From Stenopsyche tienmushanensis (taxonomy: Eukaryota > Arthropoda > Insecta > Trichoptera > Stenopsychidae): 64,000 nt of DNA. Of the stretch, positions 22,443-32,221 are shown in pieces. The stretch's first letter is position 1; every line of letters starts with the position of its first letter. The notes below the pieces were generated by a model. It made no database searches and was not told the DNA's origin. It saw nothing but the letters and a program-made list of their open reading frames with translations. Made by a program: the position numbers and the translations under genes. The stretch is taken from NCBI GenBank assembly GCA_008973525.1, contig WACJ01000267.1, positions 1-64,000 on the forward strand, read 5' to 3'.

Positions 22443-24355
22443 TTATAATGGTACATAATCGTAATCTGGTCGGGATGATGACGGTGGAGGCGGTGGTGTT
22501 GGTATGTTATCGCGTAAGCCGACGCGATGCAATGATAGGGTTGAACTACCCCCGACGGTAACGCGCTTCCCCATGTTGTCATATTTTAAGTTTGGGATGG
22601 AAGTGCTCGGCGTTTCTGGATCTTCTGGTCTAAATTGTCTTCTTGGAAGGGTGGCGAATGGTACAGTCGATTCAGTTTTTCTTGGCTTCTCTCTCAGAGT
22701 ATTTCTACTGGCTGATCTATGACGTGAATCGATCAAATCGGGATATCTTTCAACAGACACGCTTGGATCATCGGTCAATTGTACTGATATGTATATATTT
22801 CCAAGTGTGTTGCTTTGGGGCATGTTTGAAAATTCTGGAGGAGGAGGAGGATAGACTCCTTGGACATTTGGAATTGCGGCTGCAATCGGAATTACTGCCG
22901 TCGTTTCTCTCGCTTGTCTTTTATTAGTATAACGAGTCGAATAGTATCTATCGATTGAAGCTGAAGAAGAGTTCTTCAAAAGTTCTATACTACCATGATG
23001 GCCAATTCGTTCACAACTACTCTTTCTTGAGAGCTGTTCAGTGTTTGATGTTGACATATCCAGCAAGTGTTTTTCTTGATCATAAAAGCTCTTACTCCCA
23101 CTCATCTTAGCCTTCTCCCTATGTTTGTTCCTCGCTTTTTTACTATACGTCATACAGGCACAAGTTACAGCTGATGTTACCAAAATAAATAGTATCAAAG
23201 CACCGACAACCAGGCCACTAAATAAAAACCAATAATTGGAATTGCGTCTATCATACTCAATCGGTACCATTCCATTTAAAACCAAAGTCGTATTTGCAAT
23301 GGCCACCCCTAAAATATTCATAGCTTCGCATGAATACTCTCCAGAATCACCTTCAGTTAAGTCAGAAATGGTCAAATTAACATACTTATCACCAGATCCC
23401 TTTTTATCCACCTCTATTAAAAACTTTTCAAAGTCTGTATCGTTCGAGGCATCAATCGGTATCCCATTGAACATCCATACAGTCTTCGGCTCTGGATCAC
23501 CCGAAACATGACAATGAAGAGTGATATTGTCTCCAACAAATCGACTTGAAACATTGTCATCTTCTATATAAACATCCGGAGGACATGAGAAATCCGAAAC
23601 CATTAAATTCTCCCAAAACTTCCCCTTAAAATTTTCCGGCCAATGACATTCTATCGAAATCGTATATAATTTACCAGATAAATACCAATTTCTTAAATCC
23701 TTAATATCACAATCGCATCTCCATGGATTCAGGTCCAATGAGAGTGACTTTAAATTAGTTATTGGTAAAAATACATTTTGATTGAGACTCGTTAAATTGT
23801 TTGATTTCAAGCTAATAGAGTCCAAATAAGGGATGTTATAAAAAGCTTTCTTTTCTATCGTATGTAATTCGCAGTTTTCGAGCGAAAGCGTTTTGAAATG
23901 ATGCAACGGTGGAAATTGGTCATCAACCAGAACTTTCAAAGGGTTCCAGTTTAAATTCAAAGACTTTAATCTCGCATTATCCGAAAAAATACCTTTAGGA
24001 ATGGAAGTCAATAAATTAAACGACAAATCCACCTCAATCAACAAATTCAGATCATTAAAAGTGTTGCGATGGATCTGCCTCAAAGTGTTATTCTGCAAAT
24101 AAATCTTTTGCAGATTTACCATACCGGTGGAGCTGAAGGCAAACTCGCGCAATTTTCTTATGTAATTATTCCTAACGTCCAACATTTGAATTTCTGGATT
24201 CAAAGAAGGGATGAATGTATAGCCGGCCGCTCTGCAAATGGCCGTATTCTTCCCCGCCGTCCATATACAGGAGCACGGCGAAGGACATTCGCTGCGGGCA
24301 TTAGGAGCCACAGCCAGATTTACAACCCCTAAGACGATCAGCAGACGATACAAAA
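22443..24355 (-). CDS. Kekkon-family LRR-Ig transmembrane protein, terminal coding exon
   Basis: The exon encodes 636 residues and enters through an acceptor (TTTTTTATTTTTGCAG) at 24356-24371 in phase 1. The open frame runs on to 24380 only through intron sequence and a non-ATG codon, so the start Met lies in an upstream exon. Numbered from the first complete codon: rest of a signal peptide (1-16), LRRNT cap with Cys 23, 27, 29, 40, seven LRRs (54-208), LRRCT cap NPWRCDCD...SDFSC (209-257), one Ig-like domain (258-362; Cys 281 and 342, Trp 293, motif DSGEYSC), one transmembrane helix (about 375-399) and a 235-residue cytoplasmic tail. The tail has a basic juxtamembrane run, proline-rich stretches and the C-terminus DYDYVPL, which could be a PDZ ligand. 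This domain order defines insect Kekkons, which act at the cell surface in growth-factor receptor and neural signalling. The paralogue cannot be assigned by eye. Confidence 0.92.
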
Positions 24356-24380
24356 CTGCAAAAATAAAAAAGACAAACAA
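24356..24380 (-). promoter_or_regulatory. Splice acceptor of the Kekkon terminal exon
   Basis: A pyrimidine-rich tract followed by GCAG immediately precedes the hydrophobic signal-peptide coding sequence. No ATG occurs in frame before the LRR region, so splicing here is required for a sensible protein. Confidence 0.8.
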
Positions 24381-26365
24381 TCAAATTTTTATTCGCTGCA
24401 CATAAAATCAAATCATGCAGAAGCATCTCGATGTTTCGACGCTTTATCGTCTTCCTCGATTCTGCTCTGGATTTACGTCATTCGGAATGGAAAGATCAAC
24501 AGTATTTATTTACGTTATATGACTTCTCCGTAAGTAGATCACATTAAAGAAAAGCTGAATGGCATCATTACAATAGGAGACAATAAAAGCCTTAATCTGT
24601 TGTTCGTATTATTTCACGCACTCGCATAAAGCGTATATAACTCACTTTAACATTAATGGCAATTCACTCATAATGACCGCACTATGTGCGATAAATTTAT
24701 ATTTATACCCTTGGAGCAAAAATTATTTCCCTAAAATAACAAGATTAATGATAAACAAGCCTCCCAATACATATTTTAACAAATCTGTCCGAGTTTCGCC
24801 CTTGACCGAAGACTGCCAAAATTTAAATTACAAATTTTTATGCAAAGGATTTAGGGACAATCCCTTCAGAATGTTTATTCTATTTAAGCGAGCTTCCTTA
24901 TCAGTTAATTTACTGTGTAAATTTTTGATATAATAATATAATAAGCAGGATAAATGCCCAAAATTCTTATACAAACTAGCTAATTTCGAATCTGTCACAT
25001 GAGCATATTGTTCATATAAAAAATCTTAACTGTCTTTTGATTAAAATACATTTTTTCCAAATGGAGCCATTGCCAGTTTAAATATTTTCAAAGCAAAAAC
25101 AGCTGTTTTAACCCCCTTCTACGTGAATTAGCCTTATTTAACCCTGCGAAAACGTTCACAGTGAAAGCCCCAACTGCTGGGGGCGGACAAAAGATTTTTT
25201 ATGCAAATTGCCGAATAAAAAACGGGGTTAAAACGCACCTTTGTTTGCGTACATCCAGCGACGATGAGCCCTTCCTGTGGGACTGTAAGACTCCATTCTG
25301 GCAGCAGGTCATCTCAAATAGTGCCTCCCGTTGTCTGCCACTGGAAAAATAAAAATCACATGAAGCAGTCGAATAATAAAAGCTCATCGGTTCCTAGATT
25401 GAACGGGCGTTTTCCATTGTTGTTTCTCGGAATCCCGAGAAGCCTTCTTATTTGCTTCGCTTTATTTTTATATCGGTTTGTTTGTTAAAAGAAGATTATG
25501 TTTATGCCGCCTAGACTCGGCTCGGGAGGGCTTAATTGAAACGCATCGTCATTTCAATATTTGCCCACCGTATCTTGGGGATTCGGGCTTATTAAAAACA
25601 TCTTAAGCACGCTTTTGTTGTGTCTCATATTAATGCTTTTGGGTTTTATGAAAGAACTTAGGCTTAGAATGAATGGCTCAAAATAAAATGAACACATAAG
25701 AGCTTTCCTTTCACATGAAAATAAGCAATTATTTTATTTTCTGAGGCCAATTGTTTGTGTTAAAGTGGGCTAGTTCTTAATCAAATCTATATTTTGGAGA
25801 AAAAAATGGGAAATACGTCGTTCATCCCTCATAAATCACATTTATATGATACTACGAAAATGCAAAATCACAATATAACGCATTCGCGGACACGTCTGCA
25901 ATTGCAGACGGATGTGATAAGTGTTTATTGCGCCGAATATGTCTGCAAATATAGGCGCACATTTGTATATGTACATGTATTAACTTACACCAATAACGTT
26001 CCTACACACCTCCAGTTGTGTCCCAGTCCCAGATTACATATTGATTATAATGTAACTGGAAATATTATTTAAAAAAAAAAACAGATTTAATCTTCTGATG
26101 ATGAATATTTTCCTTATTCTGACTTTGATTACTCTACTGAACATTCAGAAATAGATAATAATGAAGTTAATCTTCATCGGTGTTTTGTCACAAAATATAT
26201 TAATTTAATGTAAATCACAAGGCGTGAGAAAAGACAAGAAACAAGGAATAATAATAGTATATTCATTGATGGTTTATCTCAATTTCTATGGTCTATGTGA
26301 ATCCGTGTCCGCGGATGCGTTAACATTTAAAAGGCCTGTGATAAGCGGTAGCTTACTTTTTTAAA
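24381..26365. other. Gene-free stretch, probably intron or 5' flank of the Kekkon gene
   Basis: Lies directly upstream of the Kekkon acceptor. No convincing first coding exon (ATG plus hydrophobic start ending at a GT donor in the right phase) was identified. Composition is more balanced at about 25130-25600, where frames of 60-74 codons overlap on both strands; these look like chance frames in possible conserved non-coding sequence. Confidence 0.4.
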
Positions 26366-26895
26366 AAAAACAACTAACCGATAAAACCGATATCTTTGCC
26401 GGAACGAAAACTTGAATTGAACCGATTTCAAAATATCGCTTTTTTGCTTCGTTACACGTCTTTCTTGTTATATGTTTAATTGATCTAATCTCCTCCTATA
26501 TATTTGCTAAGAACCTTGGCTGGGACTCCCACATTTCAACTTGTTTCCTAGTTCTATACATTCCATGCTAGGACTTCCAACAAATAAGCGTCATGTCAGT
26601 ATCCTTTCGTTGGATGGGGATGGACGGGTATCGAACATAAAGACTCTCTTCTCTAGATAACTCTTTATTCAATACGAGAGAGCGAAAGAGAGAGAAAGAG
26701 AGATATTTGGCTGCGGGAAGGATGTCCTCCCGCAGTCAAGGCTGACCGACGACTCTCAAAATGAGTTCCGCTTAAAAATAAGTTCTTAAAACAATTAAAA
26801 TGTTTTAAAAATTCAAAGATGAATCATTTGGAGCTGAACCGAAAACCATAAACCGAAAAAACCGTTATTTTTCTCGGAACTGGAAAAAACTCAAT
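26366..26895. mobile_element. hAT-like MITE relic split by an LTR
   Basis: The left part has CCGATAAAACCGATAT followed by the TATATTTGCT...CTGGGACTCCCA block. The right part has GAACCGAAAACC and AACCGAAAAAACCG. Both resemble blocks of the element at 40942-41545, and partial text recurs at 63005-63110. The LTR remnant at 26590-26765 sits between the two halves, so it inserted later. Confidence 0.5.
26590..26765 (-). mobile_element. LTR remnant nested in hAT-like MITE
   Basis: Same family as 9612-9850 and 52100-52460. It has the palindrome at 26709-26736 centred on GGATGTCC, a GA-rich microsatellite, and GAATAAAGAG on the minus strand with ATCTAGAGAAGAGAGTCT downstream. Only part of an LTR is present. 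Confidence 0.6.
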
Positions 26896-28960
26896 CACCA
26901 TCCTCTTTTCGCTTTGGAACATCGCAACAGTTTAGTACCAACTGCTTCTTCAGCAATTCTTAGCATTCCATTAAATAGTGTCTTCTATTCTTGGATTCAA
27001 AAGTCAATAATCTAACATGAACGGAAATTCCTTAGAAGACACACTAGTTCATTCATCCAGATTGATATTAACACTTGTTGTTTTGAAATATACGTAACAT
27101 CAACCATGTTGGATATATCAACACCATGAACGTTTATATTAAGCGAAGGATAATAAACCATTTTTTCTTCGACTGCACCAAATCCATATTGAATATAATC
27201 AAAATGCTTATATTTTTGAGCTTCAATTGTAGTTGTAAATTGTATCATGGTATACAAGTTCAAACAGTGTTGGCTTATTTCCACTATACCAGAATAAAGA
27301 GAAACTTATTTCCACCGGAACGCCAAGATCGGCACTGTGGGAATGACAGTGCTCTCGCTCTCCCTTGCAGTCTCAAATGTAGCTTCATATATACGTATGC
27401 GCACAACAGCCAAATACCATGCCGCTGGAACTGTGAAGCGCACAGTTCCATACAAAGATGTTTTTAATCATTTTATTAAACTTGGGAATTTTATGTATAC
27501 AAGTAAAAATAAATAATTTAAGAAAAAATAACTCATTATATTAAATTTTATTGTGCAATCAAATGCAAATAGAGGATGCTGCGATTACACGGTGGCTGAA
27601 TGGAATGAACATATAGAATTGTCCACAAGAAGCTACGAAATAGACACTATACTCTCCAAAATACAATGAAAGTTGTAAGAGAGAAAGACACCTCAAACTA
27701 TAAAAGACTAAGGGAAGTAAACAGTAATTTGGGTTTAAAGATGTACGAGTCCCTAAAGAAACGAATTCAACAATGCGGATATAAATCATTGGGTTTTTAT
27801 ACGCAAATGCCATCAATTTGGGACTACTCCATCAAAATTAATTCGGACAAAATCGCACATCTATCATATATAAAAATAGCGAATTTGATTCGGCCCAAAA
27901 TCTATGACACTCTTAATGAAAATGGATTTCGCATCAAACGCTATGATCAGCTATGAGAAATATGTGACAATAAAATTTAAACCGTTTGCTCCCAAATATT
28001 TTCTCAAAAATCACAAATTTACATAGATTTATTTTTCTTGGGTCCTAAAATAATTCAATTTGGATATAATTTTATTTTCAAAAAAATGCTTTTGGTCGTT
28101 ATAACACAGCTAGAACGCTTGAGCTTGTTCTTATTTTGAATTGTATCGTTATAATTCGTAATATAAATACTGGATAAGTTTCGCATTTTCAGGATATGAA
28201 CGAATTAGCATTGGGAAAAATAAACTCGGAATATATTCAGGTGGAGTTCACATTCCTCCCATAAAAAGGGCAATACTGTCGCTTTGAATATTTCAATATG
28301 TATCGAGTTTTTTCTAAGCCGACGTGATGCTGCGAGATCCGATCAATAAGTTAGGAGAGTGAATTTGTTAGGGGCGCCGTGGCAGGTGGCGTATATGGGG
28401 TTGGCATCCCTTAGCAGCCGGGATTACATCATCTCGTGTCAACATCGAGTGTCAAGTGGATAAGGGCAGGAAGGTGTGTAGCAGATTAGCGGGGGCGGTA
28501 GCAGAAACTAGAGTTTGCGCATCAAATTCTGTCTTAGAGCCGCTATAATGGCATCAGCGGAATGAACATCTAATCCGACTTAATGCGTCAACTTTCGTGA
28601 TTGCACGTCTTTTATAACAACTCACAATATTTAGAATAATCAAGGCTCTCGTCTATCCTCGCGAACGTCTCCTAAGCTGATTTGCTGGAAACAATTGCTG
28701 AAATAATAATTAGAGGAGGCTCTGCTGAATCACGTACGCGCAGATAATTTTAGCCGGCAAGTCAGCTTTAAATTTAAATATTATTCACGCAAGTTAAAGT
28801 AAATCTTAAACATAACAAATCTTCCATATAAATGTGCAAATTAATTTTCGACAAATATATGTTACATTTACGCACGAAAAGATTATGTAACGAAAGCACG
28901 TTATTATCAAAACAATTAGATACGGTTTAATATTCAAGGTAACTTACTAACCACTTCTCA
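26896..28960. other. Gene-poor stretch
   Basis: Apart from the possible decayed frame at 27550-27956, no gene is supported. About 28340-28750 is more balanced in composition (GGGGCGCCGTGGCAGG, GCGGGGGCGGTAGC) and free of recognised repeats, which makes it a candidate conserved non-coding segment. No CpG-rich promoter signature was found. Confidence 0.35.
27666..27956 (+). CDS. Hypothetical small protein or eroded gene
   Basis: An ATG-initiated frame of 96 residues, rich in Lys, Ile and Tyr, with no signal peptide, helix or recognised motif. The preceding 27550-27668 is open in a different frame and encodes a plausible-looking peptide (WNEHIELSTRSYEIDT) ending at a stop that overlaps the ATG. 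The two could therefore be pieces of one gene joined by a frameshift, or chance frames. No homologue is recognised and no transposon context is seen. Confidence 0.25.
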   Translation: MKVVREKDTSNYKRLREVNSNLGLKMYESLKKRIQQCGYKSLGFYTQMPSIWDYSIKINSDKIAHLSYIKIANLIRPKIYDTLNENGFRIKRYDQL

Positions 28961-29119
28961 CAAGCCCCGTGCGCACGCTTGCGTAATCACGTTAACATGC
29001 ACACTCTTATATCAATAGCTACACTTGCAATATCAGTTTTTATAGTAATAGTTGTACACTACACTAATTTTTACACGGTTTTTTCAAGGAAGAAAATTGC
29101 TAAAAAACGAAACTTTCTA

Positions 29120-29243
29120 TCAAGCTATATAGCTTTGGCTACGGGAAGACGTTCGTCCCGCGGTCAGATTCCTTTCTCTTGTCATCAATAAAAAAATAGG
29201 ACTCGGGGACTAACAGAGAGCGTTCTCACTCCACCACGCTACA
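29120..29243 (+). mobile_element. 3' part of an LTR
   Basis: Contains the palindrome (29137-29165, GGCTACGGGAAGACGTTCG...), an ATCAATAAAA polyA signal and a terminus CCACCACGCTACA. The terminus is the inverse of the TGTAGCGTGG start of the LTR at 52460, so the family has inverted LTR ends beginning TG and ending CA. It is followed immediately by a primer-binding site. Confidence 0.7.
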
Positions 29244-29244
29244 T

Positions 29245-29260
29245 TGGTGTCAGAAGTGGG
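29245..29260 (+). other. Primer-binding site complementary to tRNA-Leu 3' end
   Basis: TGGTGTCAGAAGTGGG starts one base after the LTR CA end. From memory of fly tRNA-Leu genes this is complementary to the mature 3' terminus including CCA, the primer used by mdg3/micropia-type Ty3/gypsy elements. No gag or pol sequence follows, so the element is truncated here. Confidence 0.75.
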
Positions 29261-29685
29261 ATTTTTGAATGTGTAGAGCTGAAGAAATCCAAATTAAGCG
29301 AATTAAATAAACAAACAAGTCATTCAATCTAGATGTTTGACATGTTTTTTATAACAAATTATTATAGTTTAACATAGAAAAAACGAGTAGCATTAATTGA
29401 TGATTAAGTCCATACATTTGAAATTAAAGCACCCTAACAAGAGATGACTCTGTTAATAAATGTTAATTAATTTATTGTGAATTCGGCGAACAAATTAATG
29501 TTGAATGAATCATAAGTTGCCATATTTCCGCCGCTGAACAGTATGCAGCATATTTAATCCCAGATCCATGTGTAACAATATACGGATCCATAGATCTACT
29601 AATTTATGAACTATCATTAAGGCTTTTATTATATGCCAATTTGAAAGCTCATCTGCTCTTCATGCAAGCTCAACAACGTGCCCAA
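29261..29685. other. Gene-free stretch after LTR fragment
   Basis: Very AT-rich, no frame of note. It does not show retrotransposon coding sequence, although it directly follows a primer-binding site. Confidence 0.4.
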
Positions 29686-29689
29686 GCGG

Positions 29690-30090
29690 TGTCGTTCGTA
29701 CCGGGCAATTTGACGGAAGTTCACGTGCGCGATTAAAAACGGGCGACCATTTTTCGGGGGGCGCGCGCGCGTGGCCTGAATAGTTATTTTAAAAATTACT
29801 TTCCGGCGAATTGACCTGGGGGCCCAATTAACGAAATTCGCGAGTCAAATGGATAATTTGATACCGTCACCAATTAATCCGGTTAAATAAAATTGCGCGA
29901 TCTGCTGGCCGGAGTGCGTTTGGTGTTTCAATTAGTGCCAATTAAGGCGTCCGCCAAACTGCGGAAACGGACATTCGGCCGTTTGCTCTTCACTTACAAT
30001 TTAAACAATCTCCGACGCCCGTCAAAACATCGACGCCGGTGCTATAAAACGGCCCTGTTTCGCGCCAATCGAAAATCGATGGTATTGACA
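29690..30090. promoter_or_regulatory. CpG-rich candidate enhancer or promoter island
   Basis: About 400 bp with strikingly high CpG density (GGCGCGCGCGCG, CGACGCCCGTC, CGGAAACGGAC) in an AT-rich setting. It contains four CAATTA sites (29825-29830, 29871-29876, 29929-29934, 29939-29944), which are homeodomain-type cores, and a TATAAA at 30043-30048 without a well-placed initiator. The 66-codon plus-strand frame here starts at a non-ATG codon and is not convincing. It could belong to the Kekkon gene upstream region, which is inference from position only. Confidence 0.4.
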
Positions 30091-30299
30091 TAAGGTCACT
30101 CTTTATACGCCCTCAGATTAGTACTCAGACAACTTTGGATTTTATAGTCAAATCTGTTTAACTCTTAAAATACTGATGAGAAACTCATACATCAAACCAG
30201 ATTTTTTTATAATCTTTTTTTTTCCGATTTTATTATAAAAACAATCTCCGCCATTAGATACCTTATACGTACCTTCAACCTGATGATGCTTCTCGATAA

Positions 30300-30381
30300 A
30301 TCGAAATATCCTGCAGTGGATACGATCGCGAAAACAACATTCCTCTGAGCAAACGGGCCCACGTTACACTGGTGTCAGAAG
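30300..30381 (+). mobile_element. Second LTR end with primer-binding site
   Basis: GGGCCCACGTTACA is followed after one base by TGGTGTCAGAAG (30370-30381), the first 12 nt of the tRNA-Leu-type primer site. It is a relic of a related but distinct LTR element; only the junction is recognisable. Confidence 0.55.
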
Positions 30382-30604
30382 ACGAATGAACGTCGGCAAT
30401 GCCAAAGAGAAGAACCGTCGTCTACCAGAAAAGTTTTGAGATTGCAGCCTTCATAAATTAATTCATATTTATTTCATTAAATTTTGTATGTCAATATTCA
30501 TTTTTTGGTACTGAAGATAATAGACTGACATAAATTTATTTTTGTAATTCAATACACATATTTTGAATGAAAATTGTTGGTTAAAATATGAAACTATGTT
30601 TGTG

Positions 30605-30720
30605 TAATATATAAAAAGTGTTACGTGTATACACACACACATGTTATAGAAGCGATGCGGCGCATGCGTCTCATTCAGCGTAATTTGCCCTATTGCACCT
30701 ATAGAAATTTTATTTCAAAA
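30605..30720 (+). repeat. Dispersed repeat with GGCGCATGCG core (Helitron-like family part)
   Basis: GTTTGTGTAATATATAAAA, a CA-rich run, GCGGCGCATGCGTC and TTTGCCCTATTG are shared in order with 46025-46195 and, in inverse, with 35145-35235. At 34690-35240 this block sits downstream of the Helitron-like 5' block, so both are probably parts of one element. Confidence 0.5.
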
Positions 30721-31560
30721 ATCCTTTTTCTAGAAAAGATTTCTACGGAAAACGCCTACATCAAACAACGGATATGGCAAGGAGAACATTCTATTTAAAA
30801 AGAGATAATGTGACTACGATTTTACGCTATGCGAAAGACACTGTTTTTTTTTAATAAAGCTTAAACGTTTCGTCGGCTGAATTCCCTGCTCGAAAAATGT
30901 AGTTATCGACGGATCTGAAGCGCAAAATTGAAATAGTTTCACGTTGAGCGTGTAACAAAATTTGTACCACGCCATAATTCATCTCTGTCAACAATGCACA
31001 ACAATGTCAATCCCAGGCATCTCAAACATTCACAATCGTCAAATAGGTCGTGTAATATGTCATTCACACTTTCAGAGATTCGCTCATAAAATTTCAGCAT
31101 CGTCATCTGAAAACATGCATCGTAGATCCGCATGTGTCAGATCAGCTCGAATGGTAGACGCTTATCGTAAATTCATCATACATAACGACGCAAGTGTGTT
31201 GTGGAGTTTCCCCAATTTAAAACGCTAATAGCTCACTCATGATACTACATTTCAAATGTTCAGATAAAATGTAACGTATAACACAACAATCTTTCCTGGT
31301 TTACATGATGGCATTAAATCTGTTGATTAATGCTATTAGCACCTCATCGTTTTTTTTTTAAATACCTTCAAACTACCCAGGCTTTGCTATATTTATTGCA
31401 CATCTAAATCTCGAAAATGTTCCAAATTTAACACTTAATATATGGTTCTAATCATGATCTCAGCAAGTCTTTGTATTTTCAAAGCCACTCGCTGTTCTAA
31501 ATTATAAAATATTTTTGGCGTACATCAGTGCGATGATTATTTTCCTGGTTCAATTTCATA
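30721..31560. other. Gene-free stretch
   Basis: Frames of 64-88 codons overlap on opposite strands at 30939-31228 without recognisable domains. No repeat or RNA gene was identified. Confidence 0.35.
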
Positions 31561-31567
31561 TAAACTA

Positions 31568-32219
31568 TTAGGCTGTCCCATAAGTTTCTTTCGCAAATGA
31601 ATACAGATCTAATCATAGCCATCGTTGAATAAAACCCGCGATATATTGTTCGCGAAATAGCTAACAAGTTAGAAATTCCACGAACATCCGTCCATAATCA
31701 TCTGACAAAATTTGGCTGCATAAATCGTTCAGATGTGTGGCTTCCTTATGAACTGACTGACTCAAATGAACTTCAGCGTATTTCAACATGCGATCTTCTT
31801 CTCCAACGATATAATAGCCAACCTTTTTTGAAGAGACTTGTCACTGGAGATGAAAGTTGGATACTCTATGAGAATATCCAACGTAAACGTTTTAGACCAA
31901 GGATACAGAAGCTTTAACTGTAGCTAAACCTAGCCTACATCCAAAAAAAGTTTTGCTATGCATTTCGTGAAACTGGAAGGAGGTAGTTTATTATGAGCTA
32001 CTTCAGCAAGGTGAAACGATCAATTCAACAAAATATTGTTTCCAACTAAACAATCTAAAGGATGCAATTGCCAGAAAACGGCCAGAATTAACGAATAGAT
32101 GAGGCGTTGTTTTTCATCACGATCGGATCATATATTATTCAATAAATTTTGATGTAATACAAATTATTGTCTATTTTTTTCTTAATATGAAAACGAAAGA
32201 AACTTATGGGACACCCTAA
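31568..32219 (+). mobile_element. Internally deleted mariner with both TIRs and TA target duplication
   Basis: Terminal inverted repeats at 31568-31593 (TTAGGCTGTCCCATAAGTTT...) and 32194-32219 match at 25 of 26 positions and are flanked by TA dinucleotides (31566-31567, 32220-32221). Inside, plus-strand transposase fragments appear in order: an HTH piece (YIVREIANKLEIPRTSVHNH), LPYELTDSNELQRIS, FLKRLVTGDESWILYE with the first Asp, TVAKPSLHPKKVLLCI, VVYYELLQQGETINS, then RPELTNR and VVFHHD with the third Asp. The sequence then jumps to the 3' UTR. At 652 bp it is about half of a full mariner. Frameshifts and stops make it inactive, though intact ends could be moved in trans. Confidence 0.9.
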
Positions 32220-32221
32220 TA

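Noticed and set aside
24356..24380. Extending the Kekkon coding sequence to 24380
   Set aside because: The codon there is TTG, and the stretch is a pyrimidine-rich splice acceptor ending in CAG.
30043..30100. Promoter at the TATAAA in the GC-rich island
   Set aside because: The nearest initiator-like sequence lies about 50 bp away, not the 28-34 bp expected.
30939..31228. Overlapping frames of 64 and 88 codons as genes
   Set aside because: They lie on opposite strands of the same DNA, have no domain and no supporting signals.
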